The notes under the pieces are model-generated. The model was not told the origin of the DNA. It made no database searches and was given only the letters and a program-made list of their open reading frames with translations. DNA of 64,000 bases from JALZKA01 sp963734015. Its GTDB lineage: Bacteria > Actinomycetota > Thermoleophilia > Solirubrobacterales > 70-9. Where the stretch lies: positions 1-64,000 of the forward strand of contig CAVTFG010000005.1 in assembly GCA_963734015.1 (NCBI GenBank). Direction: 5' to 3'. Both the position numbers and the translations under genes were made by a program. Position 1 is the first letter of the stretch; each line of letters opens with the position of its first letter. Shown in pieces: positions 43,069-53,210 of this stretch.

Positions 43069-44715
43069 CTACGACGCGGGCGCCGCGGGTGGTGGCGGCT
43101 CGGCGGGCGGAGGCGAAGCCGGCTTCTCCTCGACGACTCCCATGCCCTCGTCGAACTCGAGCGTCCGCACCGGGCCCTTGTAGCGATTCTTGGCGCCGAG
43201 AACCCAGGCCAACCAGGTGCCGAGCAAGACGACGCCGACGACCAGAGGCGTGTAGTTGAAGAAGCTCCAGTCGAAGTCGTCCTCCCACGGGACTCCGAGG
43301 CTGGAGTACGGCAGCATCAGGATGATGAACATGAGTACGACGAAGACCACCGCGACGGCGTTGATCCACTTGTACCTCGGCCCGAGGGTCCACGAGCGAG
43401 CCTCGAACGCATCGCCCTGCCGCCAGCGCAGGTACACCGGCGTCACATAGGCGATGTAGAGGCCAACCGTGCCGATCGCTGTGACCGCGAAGAAGGCCAC
43501 CGGCGGGATGTAGGTCTCGGAGGCGAAATAGGCCGGGAGCACGATCAGGAACGCCAGGAGGCAGCTGCCGAGAACGGCGGCGGCCGGCACGCCACGCTTG
43601 CCGCTGACTCGGCTCCACAGCTTCCAGCCGGGGACCGCGCGATCCCGCGAGAAAGCGAAGAAGGTCCGCGAACAGCTCGTCACGCAGGCCAAACCGCAGA
43701 AGAACTGGCCGATCATGGCGATCAGGATGATCGCCTCGGCCCAGTTCTGGTTCATCTCGGCCGAGGTCAGAACCGCGATCGACGAACCGAAGCCCTCGTT
43801 GACGGCGTCGACGTTGGTGGCCGCGAACAGCAGCGCAAGCAGCACGAACCAGCCGATCAACGCCGAGGACGCAACCGATTGCCAGATGCCCTTGGCCGCG
43901 GCCTGCTCGGCGCCCACCGTCTCCTCGGCCACGTGGGCCGAGGCGTCATAGCCGGTGATCGTGTACATCGTCAGCAGGAACCCGACCGGCAGGACGAGGA
44001 ACCAGAACGTTCCGCCGCCGATCGCTCCCTCGGCGAACCCGGAGTTGTTGATCCTCTCGGTGAAGACGAAGTCGGCGCTCTGGTGGCTGTCGGGGACGAT
44101 GACCAGGATGCCGATGATGATCAGCACCCCGATCACGTGCCACCACACGGAAATGCTGTTGAACAGCGCCACCAGGTGCGACGAGTAGATGTTGATCAGA
44201 GCGTGGAGGGCAAGGATGATCATGAAGACGAAGAAGATCTCCTTGACGATGTGCAGGTCGTCGCCGAAGTTGATGAAGCCGAGATCCCAGCCCCAGAGGC
44301 CGAACAGCTGGGTCGAGAAGAAGGCGAGGATGTAGTCCACGGATGCGACGATCCCGATCAGGCCGAGGACGTTGAACCAGCCCGTGAACCACGACCAGCC
44401 GGCGCCTCCCAGACTGTGCGCCCACCAGTACGGGCCGCCGGCCGTGGGGAACTTCGAAGCGAGCTCGGACATGCTGACGGCGACCGTGAGGATGATCAGG
44501 GCGATCACCGGCCAACCGATCGAGATCGCGATCGGCCCGCCGTTGTTCCACGCCACGTAGAAGACGGTGAAGCAGCCCGCGAGGACCGAGATGATCGAGA
44601 ACGAGATCGCGAAGTTCGTGAACCGGGTCCAGCCGCGAGGCAGCTCTTGCTTGTAGCCGAGCTCCGCTAGGCGTTTCTCATCGGCAGTCTGATCGACGTT
44701 GCCCTCAGGTGCCAT
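43069..44715 (-). CDS. APC-family amino acid permease
   Basis: A 548-residue transporter with about 12 membrane helices. Seen: F-A-I-S-F-S-I-I-S-V-L-A-G near residue 36, G-G-P-Y-W-W near 93, T-G-Y-D-A-S-A-H-V-A-E-E-T near 255, and S-R-D-R-A-V-P near 352. It resembles the GABA/choline permease branch. The C-terminal 25 residues are Pro/Ala rich. ATG with GGAGGAG upstream. Divergent from the choline-kinase-like gene, so it may import the amine that gene and its neighbour process (inference). Confidence 0.9.
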   Translation of the reverse strand: MAPEGNVDQTADEKRLAELGYKQELPRGWTRFTNFAISFSIISVLAGCFTVFYVAWNNGGPIAISIGWPVIALIILTVAVSMSELASKFPTAGGPYWWAHSLGGAGWSWFTGWFNVLGLIGIVASVDYILAFFSTQLFGLWGWDLGFINFGDDLHIVKEIFFVFMIILALHALINIYSSHLVALFNSISVWWHVIGVLIIIGILVIVPDSHQSADFVFTERINNSGFAEGAIGGGTFWFLVLPVGFLLTMYTITGYDASAHVAEETVGAEQAAAKGIWQSVASSALIGWFVLLALLFAATNVDAVNEGFGSSIAVLTSAEMNQNWAEAIILIAMIGQFFCGLACVTSCSRTFFAFSRDRAVPGWKLWSRVSGKRGVPAAAVLGSCLLAFLIVLPAYFASETYIPPVAFFAVTAIGTVGLYIAYVTPVYLRWRQGDAFEARSWTLGPRYKWINAVAVVFVVLMFIILMLPYSSLGVPWEDDFDWSFFNYTPLVVGVVLLGTWLAWVLGAKNRYKGPVRTLEFDEGMGVVEEKPASPPPAEPPPPAAPAS

Positions 44716-44774
44716 AACGGTCTCCTCCTTCGCGCCTGGTCGGTCATGCGATAAAAGGTGTGCTTAGCCGACCT

Positions 44775-45732
44775 ATGGACGACGCCAGCCTAAGCGCACG
44801 ATCGGACGCGAGTCAACCCCCTGGGAGCGATCTCCCACGGATCCTCGAGCAATTACGCCGCTTGTTGGGCGAACCGGAGCACGATCCGGAGCCGCTCGAG
44901 GGCGGGATCACGAACCGCAACTACCGGGTCCGTATTCCGCGGCCGCGACTACGTGATCCGGGTGCCCGGGAAGGACACGAGCCTGCTCGGCATCGACCGC
45001 AGCGCGGAGCACGCCGCGAACCAGGCGGCCGCGGAGATCGGCGTGGCGGCGCCCGTCGCGGCATTCCTCACCGAACCGCCGGCGATCGTGACCGAGTTCA
45101 TCGCCGGTCGCGGGATGGAGCCGGAGGAGCTGCGGGAGGGCAAGGCCCTCGCCAACGTGGCCGGCGCCCTGCGCGCGATGCACGGCGGTGTCCCGATCCC
45201 ATCGGAGTTCAACTCGTTCCGGGTCGTGGAGGACTACGCGGCGACCGCCCGCGAGCGCGGCGGCGACATCCCCGCCCCCTACGACGGCGCCCTGGCGCAG
45301 GCGACGGAGATCGAGGCCGCGATCAGCGGCCCCGAGCACGAGCCGGTCCCGTGTCACAACGACCTCCTTGCCGCGAACTTCATCTGGGACGAGCGCCGGG
45401 TGCGGATCGTCGATTGGGAGTATGCGGGCATGGGCGACCGGTACTTCGACCTCGCCAACTTCGCGATCAACAACGGCCTCTCCCCGCCGCAGCAGGAAGA
45501 GCTCCTCCGTGTCTACTTCGGGGAGCCGCCATCCGAGGCGCGGCTGGCCGCCCTCCGCCTCTTCTCCTTCATGTCCGACTTCCGCGAGGCGATGTGGGGT
45601 GTGGTCCAGACCGTTGCGTCGGACCTCGACTTCGACTTCGCCGGCTACGCGGCCGAGCACTTCGACCGGATGGCGGCGACCGCCGCCACGCGCGAGTTCT
45701 CGGAGGCGCTCGAGGCGATGCGTGGCGACTAG
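44775..45732 (+). CDS. Choline/ethanolamine kinase-like phosphotransferase, frameshifted
   Basis: About 318 residues after joining two frames. First frame: L-E-G-G-I-T-N-R-N-Y-R-V; second: F-R-G-R-D-Y-V-I-R-V-P-G-K-D-T, one base ahead near 44936. The catalytic loop C-H-N-D-L-L-A-A-N-F and the metal-binding I-V-D-W-E-Y-A-G-M-G-D match choline kinase/LicA-like enzymes. The start could also be the GTG at 44760. Overlaps the downstream dehydrogenase by 11 bases. Confidence 0.78.
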
Positions 45733-48199
45733 CCGCGAGCTGCCCGGCTCGGCCCGCTGCGTGATCGTCGGGGGCGGCGTCGGCGGCGTCTCGATCGCCT
45801 ACCACCTGGCGGGGCTGGGGTTCGAGGGCGTCGTCCTCGTCGAGCGCTCGCAGCTGACGTCCGGATCGACCTTCCATTCGGCCGGCCTGGTGGGGCAGCT
45901 CCGGGACTCGGTCTCGCTGACGAAGATGATGATGCACTCGGTCGAGCTCTACCGGCGCCTGAAGGACGAATCGGAGTTCGACCCGGGTTGGGTCGAGTGC
46001 GGCGGAATTCGCCTGGCGTCGTCGGAGGAGCGGATGGAGGAGCTCCGCCGCCAGGCCGGCTGGGCGAAGACCTTCGGGCTGCCGCTCGAGCTGATCTCCG
46101 CCGAGGAGGCGCGGGAGATGTTTCCCCTGATGTCCACCGAGGGGGTGCTCGGAGGGGCGTGGCTTCCCACCGACGGCTACCTCGACCCGTCCCAGCTCAC
46201 GTACGCCATGGCCGACGGCGCCCGGCGCGGCGGCTGCCGCATCCACACCTCGACCCGGGTGACCGGAATCGACGTCGTGGACGGCCGCGTGCGCGCCGTC
46301 GAGACGGACAAGGGCAGGATCGAGACCGAGGTCGTGGTGAATGCGGCCGGAATGTACGCGGCGGAGATCGGCCGGCTCGCCGGGGTCCGGGTCCCCGTGA
46401 TCCCGATGTCGCACCAGTACGTGGTGACCCAACCCGTCCGCTCGCAGGCCGACCGGGGCGATCGCCGCCTGCCGACGCTGCGCGACCCGGATCTGCTCGT
46501 CTACTACCGGGAGGACGGCGAGGGACTCGTGATGGGCGGGTACGAGCGGGAGTCCAAACCCGCGTTCATGCCGGACGGGACCGGAGGGCTCGACGACATC
46601 CCGTCCGACTTCAACGGGCGTCTCCTGGAGGACGAACCGGATCGCTTCGAGGAGATCGCCGAGAACTCGAAGCGCCGCGTGCCCGCCATGGCCGACGTCG
46701 CCATCACGAAGCTGATCAACGGGCCCGAGGCGTTCACGCCGGACAACGAGTTCTGCCTCGGGGAGACCGAGGTCCGCGGCCTGTTCGTCGCAGCCGGGTT
46801 CTGCGCCCACGGCCTGGCGGGCGCCGGCGGGATCGGCAAGGTGATGGCGGAGTGGATCGCGGACGGCGAGCCCTCGCTGGACCTCTGGCACATGGACGTG
46901 CGCCGGTTCGGGGCGCAGTACCGCTCCCCCGCCTACACGCACTCGCGGATCCGCGAGACGTACGAGACCTACTACGACATCCGCTACCCGAACCACGAGC
47001 GTGAGGCCGGCCGCCCGCTGCGCGTCTCGCCCGCCAACACCTGGCATCGCGACCACGACGCCGCGTTCGGCGAGAAGTCCGGCTGGGAGCGCGTGAACTG
47101 GTACGAGTCGAACTCCGCGGCGGGCGACGAGTCGCTGCGGCCACGCGGTTGGGCGGGGATGCACTGGTCGCCCGCGATCGGCGCCGAACACCGCGCGACC
47201 CGTGAAACGGCCGCGATCTTCGACGAGTCGTCGTTCGCGAAGCTGGAGATCTCGGGTCCGGGATCCGCCACGTTCGTGGAGCGGCTCTGCGACAACCGTG
47301 TCGCGCGCGACGTGGGGAAGATCACCTATACGCAGATGCTGAACAGCCGGGGCGGGATCGAGTGCGACTTCACGGTTGCCCGCCTCGGCGATCAACGCTT
47401 CTCGATCGTCACCGGCACGGCGTTCGGCAACCACGACCGTGAGTGGATCCGGCGCCATCTGCCGGGCGACGGTTCGGTCCAGGTCGCGGATGTGACGTCG
47501 GCGTGGGCGTGCTTCGGCGTCTGGGGCCCGCGCGCCCGCGACGTCCTCGCTCCACTCACTCCGAACGACCTGACGAACGAGGCGTTCCCCTACATGTCGG
47601 TGCGGGAGATCACGCTCGGCAACGTTCCCGTCCGCGCACTCCGGGTGACGTACGTGGGCGAGCTCGGCTGGGAGCTCTATTGCCCCGCTGAGTACGGGGT
47701 GGGCCTCTGGCGAGCGCTCTGGGCGGCGGGCGAGCCGCACGGCATGGTCGCCGGCGGGTACCGGGCGATCGACTCGCTCCGGCTCGAGAAGGGATACCGC
47801 GTCTGGGGCGCGGACATCACCCCGGACGAGACTCCGTACGAGGGCGGCGTGGGGTTCTGCGTGAAGCTCGACAAGGAGGGCGGCTTCATCGGCCGCGACG
47901 CGCTGGCGCAGGCGAAGGAGCAGGGGCCACGGACCCGGCTCGCCTGCATCGTGCTCGACGACGCCCGCTCGGTCGCGCTCGGGAACGAGCCGGTCCGGAT
48001 CGACGGCGAGATCCGCGGGCGGGTCACTACCGGCGGCTATGGCTACACGGTCGAGCGCTCGATCGCCTACGCGTACGTCCCACCCGACCGCGCCGAGCCC
48101 GGGACTGCGGTCGCCGTCGAGATCTTCGGCCGCTGGATCGAGGGCGAGGTCGCAGCCGAGCCGCTGTTCGACCCGAAGGGCGAGCGGATCCGCGCCTGA
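45722..48199 (+). CDS. Dimethylglycine/sarcosine dehydrogenase-like (FAD + GcvT domains)
   Basis: An 825-residue two-domain enzyme. N-terminal FAD oxidoreductase: V-I-V-G-G-G-V-G-G-V-S near residue 14, and T-S-G-S-T-F-H-S-A-G-L near 45, where the His is the covalent flavin site in the family. From about 430, an aminomethyltransferase (GcvT) domain that passes formaldehyde-level carbon to tetrahydrofolate: A-I-F-D-E-S-S-F-A-K, Y-V-G-E-L-G-W-E and D-S-L-R-L-E-K-G-Y. It demethylates N-methylglycines. GTG start overlapping the kinase gene. Confidence 0.9.
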   Translation: MATSRELPGSARCVIVGGGVGGVSIAYHLAGLGFEGVVLVERSQLTSGSTFHSAGLVGQLRDSVSLTKMMMHSVELYRRLKDESEFDPGWVECGGIRLASSEERMEELRRQAGWAKTFGLPLELISAEEAREMFPLMSTEGVLGGAWLPTDGYLDPSQLTYAMADGARRGGCRIHTSTRVTGIDVVDGRVRAVETDKGRIETEVVVNAAGMYAAEIGRLAGVRVPVIPMSHQYVVTQPVRSQADRGDRRLPTLRDPDLLVYYREDGEGLVMGGYERESKPAFMPDGTGGLDDIPSDFNGRLLEDEPDRFEEIAENSKRRVPAMADVAITKLINGPEAFTPDNEFCLGETEVRGLFVAAGFCAHGLAGAGGIGKVMAEWIADGEPSLDLWHMDVRRFGAQYRSPAYTHSRIRETYETYYDIRYPNHEREAGRPLRVSPANTWHRDHDAAFGEKSGWERVNWYESNSAAGDESLRPRGWAGMHWSPAIGAEHRATRETAAIFDESSFAKLEISGPGSATFVERLCDNRVARDVGKITYTQMLNSRGGIECDFTVARLGDQRFSIVTGTAFGNHDREWIRRHLPGDGSVQVADVTSAWACFGVWGPRARDVLAPLTPNDLTNEAFPYMSVREITLGNVPVRALRVTYVGELGWELYCPAEYGVGLWRALWAAGEPHGMVAGGYRAIDSLRLEKGYRVWGADITPDETPYEGGVGFCVKLDKEGGFIGRDALAQAKEQGPRTRLACIVLDDARSVALGNEPVRIDGEIRGRVTTGGYGYTVERSIAYAYVPPDRAEPGTAVAVEIFGRWIEGEVAAEPLFDPKGERIRA

Positions 48200-48218
48200 G
48201 CGTGCGCTCGCCTCAGGC
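48194..48218. terminator. Hairpin spanning both convergent stops
   Basis: GCCTGAG pairs with CTCAGGC around 11 bases; both TGA stops (dehydrogenase and regulator) are inside. Plausible bidirectional terminator. Confidence 0.4.
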
Positions 48219-48929
48219 CGCGCGGGGCAGCAGTCCGGCGAGGATGTGCTCTGTCCCCTCGATGTGCTCGCGCATCAGGCCGACGGCGCGGCCGGCGTCG
48301 TGCCTGCGCATCAGCTGCACGAGCTGGTGGTGCTGCGCGTTCGAGTGGGTCAGCACCTGGTCCGGGTGCGCGATCAGCGCGATCAGGTCGGTCATCGCCC
48401 CCTGGACCTCCGTCATCTCGGTCACCAGCCGCGGCGAGCGCGCGGCCTCGGCGACGCCGATGTGGAACCGGATGTCGGCACGACGGTAGTCCTCGAAATC
48501 GCCGGCTTCGGCCATCTTCTCGACCAGCTCGTCGAGTCGTTCGAGATCGGGCGACTCGGCCCGCTCGCAGGCCAGGATCGTCGCTCCGGTCTCGATCGCG
48601 ACCCGGTGTTCGAGCACGGACCACGTGCCCTGGCCGAGCGGCTCGCTCTCCAGCTCCGCCAACGGCGGCGCCTCGGCGACGAAGGTGCCCCCACCCCGCC
48701 CCCGCTGCGCGATCAGGTGACCGCTCTGCGTCAGGGTGGTGAGGGCCTCGCGCAGGGTCGAGCGCGAGATGCGCAGCTCACCGGCCAGCTCGCGCTCGGG
48801 GGGCAGCTTGCTGCCGGGCGCCAACAGGCCGAGACGGATCGCCGTGCCAAGCCGCTCGACCGTCTCCTCGAACGTGGTCGGCGGGCGCACCGGCTGGAAC
48901 ACCGCTTCGAGGGCTGCATCGCGCGCCAT
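48213..48929 (-). CDS. FadR-type GntR transcriptional regulator
   Basis: A 238-residue regulator. Winged helix at residues 18-85 (L-P-P-E-R-E-L-A-G-E-L-x-I-S-R-S-T-L-R-E-A-L outline), then an FCD all-helical ligand domain with metal-binding-type residues D-I-R-F-H near 150 and H near 200-220. ATG at 48929 chosen because upstream residues are not family-like. Convergent with the dimethylglycine dehydrogenase and divergent from glutamine synthetase III; either could be its target. Confidence 0.88.
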   Translation of the reverse strand: MARDAALEAVFQPVRPPTTFEETVERLGTAIRLGLLAPGSKLPPERELAGELRISRSTLREALTTLTQSGHLIAQRGRGGGTFVAEAPPLAELESEPLGQGTWSVLEHRVAIETGATILACERAESPDLERLDELVEKMAEAGDFEDYRRADIRFHIGVAEAARSPRLVTEMTEVQGAMTDLIALIAHPDQVLTHSNAQHHQLVQLMRRHDAGRAVGLMREHIEGTEHILAGLLPRAA

Positions 48930-49143
48930 CGCGCCTACCGTAGCGACCGCCCGGCCGCGCGGAAGAATCCGCAGATTCCGCGATGGCGGACCGGCCCTGC
49001 CCACCTTTGGACACGCGGATAACCGCTGCCTGGTCGCGGCTGACTAATCTGACCCAACTCTTCCAATCAAACTCGTCGCGGACGAGGCGCGCTCCCCAGG
49101 GGTTCGCGTCCCACGCGCACGCTCAGGAGGCCCGAAAGCAAAG

Positions 49144-51286
49144 ATGGCAAGGATCCGTCAGAAGAACGTCACCGCCGCCCAGTGGAGCCCGAACGGCGAG
49201 GCCCTCGGGACGCTCGATCTCAGCAAGGACGAGGCGTACCCGTTCGCCGAGAACGTGTTCTCCGCGCAGGTCCAGCAGGATCGCCTGTCGCGTGACGCCT
49301 ACCGCAAGCTCCAGGGCGTTCTCGAAACCGGCGAGGCCCTCGATCCGGAACTGGCGGACGAGGTGGCCGAGGCGATGAAGGAATGGGCGCTCGAGAAGGG
49401 CGCCACCCACTTCACCCACATGTTCCAGCCGCTGACCGGCCTCACGGCGGAGAAGCACGACTCGTTCTTCGAGCCCGAGGGCGACGGGACCTCGATCGCG
49501 AAGTTCAAGGGGACGGAGCTGATCCAGGGGGAGCCGGACGCCTCCTCGTTCCCGACCGGCGGCGTCCGGGCGACGTTTGAGGCCCGCGGCTACACCGCCT
49601 GGGACCCCACCAGCCCTGCGTTCATCCTCGAGAACCCCAACGGCGCTCTGCTCTGCATCCCCACGGCGTTCGCGTCGTGGACGGGCGAGGCCCTCGACAT
49701 GAAGATCCCCCTCCTGCGCTCGATGGACGCGCTCTCGCGCTCGGCCATCCGGGCGCTGCGCCTGCTCGGAGACGAGGACGCACAGCGCGTGTTCACCACG
49801 GTCGGCGCCGAGCAGGAGTACTTCCTGATCGACGAGCAGTACTACTTCGAGCGCCCCGACCTGGTCACCACCGGCCGGACCCTGTTCGGCGCCAAGCCGC
49901 CGAAGGGGCACGAGCTCGACGACCACTACTTCGGCTCGATCCCGGAGCGGATCCTGGCCTGCATGCTGGACGCCGAGACCGAGATGGCAAAGCTCGGCAT
50001 CCCGGTCAAGACGCGCCACAACGAGGTCGCGCCGAACCAGTACGAGATCGCACCGGTGTTCGAGAACTCGAACGTCGGTTCCGACCACCAGCAGCTGATG
50101 ATGCTGGTGATGCAGTCCGTCGCCCGCCGCTACGGCCTGGTCTGCCTGCTGCACGAGAAGCCCTTCGCGGGCGTCAACGGCTCGGGCAAGCACAACAACT
50201 GGTCGATGGGCACCGACACCGGCCACAACCTGATGGAGCCGGGCGCCACGCCGGCGGAGAACACCAATTTCCTGTTCTTCTGCGCGGCCGTCATCCAGGC
50301 GGTGAACAAGCACCAGGGCCTGCTGCGCGCCTCGGTTGCGGACATCGGCCAGGACCACCGCCTCGGTGCCAATGAGGCCCCGCCGGCGATCATCTCGATC
50401 TTCCTCGGCGCCGAGCTGGAGAAGGTCTTCGAGGCGATCGCCACGGGCGAGGGCGACCCGCATACGCCGGGCTCGTTCCTCGAGTTGGGTGCGTCGGTCT
50501 TGCCGCCACTGCCGATGCACGGGGGCGATCGGAACCGCACCTCGCCGTTCGCCTTCACGGGGAACAAGTTCGAGTTCCGCGCGGTGGGATCGAGCGCGTC
50601 GCTCTCGTTCCCGAACACCGTTCTGAACACGGTCGTCGCCCAGGCGATCGACGATCTGGCCGATCAGCTCGAGGCCAAGGGCACCGACGACGTTCCCGCG
50701 GCGGTCGCCGAGATCGTCGGGCAGTCGTACGCCGCCAACAAGGCGGTCTGCTTCGACGGCGACAACTACGCCGAGGAGTGGCACGCCGAGGCGGAGCAGC
50801 GCGGGCTGAAGAACCTGCGCACCACGCCCGACGCGCTTCCCGAGGTGGTCTCGGCACAGACGATCGAGGCGTTCGGCAAGTACGACGTGCTCTCCGAGCG
50901 CGAACTGGAGTCGCGCTATGAGGTGTGGCTCGAGCAGTACGTGATCCGCGCGAACATCGAGGCCGAGACCACGGAGTCGATCGCCCGGACGCTGCTCCTG
51001 CCGGCGGCCCTCCGCTACCTGGCGCTGATCGACGACGCCGAGGTGTCGGTCGCTGACGGGCGAGGTGAAGCCGCTGGTCGAGGAGCTGATCGCCGCGATC
51101 GGCGATCTCGACCGGGCGAACCAGTACCCGGACGGCGTCGAGGGGCTGGAGCTCGCCGAGTACGCCCGCGACCACCAGCTCGCCGCGATGGCGAAGGTCC
51201 GCGAGGCCGCGGACATCCTGGAGAAGGTCGTCGCGGACGACCTCTGGCCCCTGCCGAAGTACTCCGAGATCCTGTTCATCAAGTAG
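49144..51286 (+). CDS. glnN: Glutamine synthetase type III, frameshifted near the C-terminus
   Basis: About 713 residues, the size of GSIII enzymes (around 700) rather than GSI. Seen: F-P-T-G-G-V-R-A-T-F near residue 138, A-F-V/A-S-W-T-G near 177, G-A-E-Q-E-Y-F near 220 (metal Glu), K-T-R-H-N-E-V-A-P-N-Q near 287, G-S-G-K-H-N-N-W-S near 348 and N-K-F-E-F-R-A-V-G near 475. The last 75 residues lie one base ahead; removing one base near 51050 (GTCGCTGAC) restores L-T-G-E-V-K-P-L-V-E-E. AGGAGG lies 14 bases upstream. Confidence 0.9.
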
Positions 51287-51307
51287 ACGCGAGGAACCGA
51301 GAGCGGC

Positions 51308-52279
51308 TCAGGTCGCCGCGGTCAGCCGCGCGATCGCGGCTTCCGCCTCCGCGACCATCCGGCTGACGATCTCGCCGGCCGGGAGGGTCTCGCGGATCAG
51401 GCCTGCGGTCTGGCCTGTGAACGGCACGAGCTCGTGCGGGGCGCCGGTCGTAATCGCCTCGATGACCTGCGCCCGCAGCTCCTCGGCCCGCTCGGCGGCC
51501 GGTGAAGGCTCGGCGCGTAGCGCATCGACCCACTCGGTGCCGAGGACCCGCGGCACCACACGGTAGGCGGCCTCGCCCTCCGTCGGAAACAGGGCAGCCC
51601 ACGCCTCCAGCCTGACCGCGGCCTCGGACTCGGCCCCGACGATCGCTTCCTTCCACCCGTCGTGCGCGGCCGCCTCATCGGAGGCGAGGAAGCGGGTCCC
51701 GACGTTCGCACCGGCCGCGCCGGCCGCAAGGACCGCGGCCAGCCCTCGCCCGTCCGCAACGCCGCCCGCGGCGAGGACGGGGATCGGATCCACCGCGTCG
51801 ACCACCTGCGGCACCAGCGTGAGCGTGCCCGGCGCGGTGACCATCCCCTGGCCTCCCGCCTCGCTGCCCTGGGCGATGATCGCGTCAACGCCCAGGTCGG
51901 CTGCAGCGCGTGCCTGCGTCACCGTGTGGACCTGCTGGAGCACCTTCGCGCCGGCATCCCTCGCGCGTCCCACCAGGTCGCCCGGATCGCCGAGCGCGAA
52001 GGAGATCCCGGTGGGCCGGGCCTCGAGCGTCGCAGCGAACGCGTCCTCGTCCAGTTGCGGGACGACGTGGTTCACGATGAACGGCCGGTCGGTGAGCTCT
52101 CGGACCCGGTCGATCTGACCACCGATCTCCTCGGCCGAGGCGAACAGCGCCGCAAGGCTCCCGATCGCGCCCGCATCGCCGACCGCGGCGACGAGGTCGG
52201 GCGAGGCGGCCGGCCAGATCGGCGCCTGGACGACCGGGACGTCGATCTCGAACAGGTCGCAGAAGCGGGTGCGCGTCAC
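51308..52279 (-). CDS. Nitronate monooxygenase family protein
   Basis: A 323-residue FMN-dependent TIM-barrel enzyme (2-nitropropane dioxygenase family). Seen: Q-A-P-I-W-P near residue 18, D-A-I-I-A-Q-G-S-E-A-G-G near 133 (FMN/phosphate), L-A-A-G-G-V-A-D-G-R near 167, and G-A-N-V-G-T-R-F-L near 187. Oxidises nitronates; some members are enoyl reductases. GTG start. Transcribed away from and convergent with glutamine synthetase III. Confidence 0.88.
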   Translation of the reverse strand: MTRTRFCDLFEIDVPVVQAPIWPAASPDLVAAVGDAGAIGSLAALFASAEEIGGQIDRVRELTDRPFIVNHVVPQLDEDAFAATLEARPTGISFALGDPGDLVGRARDAGAKVLQQVHTVTQARAAADLGVDAIIAQGSEAGGQGMVTAPGTLTLVPQVVDAVDPIPVLAAGGVADGRGLAAVLAAGAAGANVGTRFLASDEAAAHDGWKEAIVGAESEAAVRLEAWAALFPTEGEAAYRVVPRVLGTEWVDALRAEPSPAAERAEELRAQVIEAITTGAPHELVPFTGQTAGLIRETLPAGEIVSRMVAEAEAAIARLTAAT

Positions 52280-52292
52280 GCACCCGATCCTC

Positions 52293-53195
52293 TCACCCCG
52301 TCTTCTCGAAGACCAGCCGGTAGTGCTCGAGCAGCTCGCGCTCGAAGCACGCGCTGTTCGCGCTCACGCCCGAGGTGAAGGCGAGGCGGAAGTCGGAGCT
52401 GGTCAGCCAGCGCGGCACGAGCCGCAGCTTCATCAGCCGCTTGCGCCAGCTCGGCTCGGCGAAGCGTGCCCGCCACTGCTTGATCGTCTCGATGTAGTCG
52501 AGGCGGCCGCTGGAGCTCTCGACGAGCCGGAAATGCGGCTCCGCGGTGCGGACGATCTGCTCGCTGCCGAACGGAAGCCACGAGCCGGGGAACTGGTGCT
52601 GCATGAGCGCCAGGTACCACTCGTCGGAGTCCCGCGGGGCGTCGATCGTCACCCGCTTCGGGTCGATCATGTTCGGGCCGAAGACCATCGTCTGGAGGTA
52701 GAGGCGCCCGCCCTCGGGCAGCGTGGTGGCGGTGTTCGCGAACAGCTCGCGGTAGACGTCCTCCTGCCGGCCGGCCCAGTAGTCCTCGGGCGAGCAGAAG
52801 TGCTCGAACGCCCCGAGGCTGGCGACCGCGTCGAACGGCCCGAACGTCTCGCGGGTCACTCGCCGTGCGTCCCGCATGTGGACCTCGAGCCCGTGGCGGC
52901 GGCACGCCTCGGCCTGCGCCCCCGACAGCGTCACGCCCACCCCCTCCCCTCCTCGGTCGCGGACGAAGTTGAGCATCGGCCCCCAGCCCGAGCCGAGGTC
53001 GAGGACGCGGCGCCCGGGGCCGATCCCGATCTGCTCGGCGACGTACTCGTGCTTGCGCCGCTGCGCCTGTTCGAGCGTCATCGAGAAGTCGCCGTCGTAC
53101 TTGGCGCCCGAGAAGTCGGCGAGCTCGCCCAGGCTCAGCCGGAAGATCCGGTCGATCAGCGAGTACGTGAACTCCAGGTCGGCGCGGTCAGCCAT
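52293..53195 (-). CDS. Cyclopropane-fatty-acyl-phospholipid synthase-like methyltransferase
   Basis: A 300-residue SAM methyltransferase. Seen: F-S-G-A-K-Y-D-G-D-F near residue 28, Q-A-Q-R-R-K near 43, the SAM site V-L-D-L-G-S-G-W-G near 65, V-T-L-S-G-A-Q-A near 87, and G-A-F-E-H-F near 130. These match CFA/mycolic-acid cyclopropane synthases, shorter than E. coli Cfa. It probably modifies unsaturated lipids; another alkyl acceptor is possible. Adjacent acyl-CoA dehydrogenase on the same strand, 16 bases apart. Confidence 0.82.
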   Translation of the reverse strand: MADRADLEFTYSLIDRIFRLSLGELADFSGAKYDGDFSMTLEQAQRRKHEYVAEQIGIGPGRRVLDLGSGWGPMLNFVRDRGGEGVGVTLSGAQAEACRRHGLEVHMRDARRVTRETFGPFDAVASLGAFEHFCSPEDYWAGRQEDVYRELFANTATTLPEGGRLYLQTMVFGPNMIDPKRVTIDAPRDSDEWYLALMQHQFPGSWLPFGSEQIVRTAEPHFRLVESSSGRLDYIETIKQWRARFAEPSWRKRLMKLRLVPRWLTSSDFRLAFTSGVSANSACFERELLEHYRLVFEKTG

Positions 53196-53210
53196 CTAGA
53201 CAAGGTCCCC

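Noticed and set aside
48959..48981. Inverted repeats (GAATC-CGCA-GATTC and GCGGAA/TTCCGC) before the FadR-type regulator
   Set aside because: The two repeats have different centres and do not match a GntR operator pattern; may be chance.
8249..51286. Programmed +1 frameshifting as a regulatory system
   Set aside because: The affected genes are unrelated and the sites share no slippery codon, stop codon or stimulator. Frequent CGA or GCT near the sites is what out-of-frame GC-rich coding produces.
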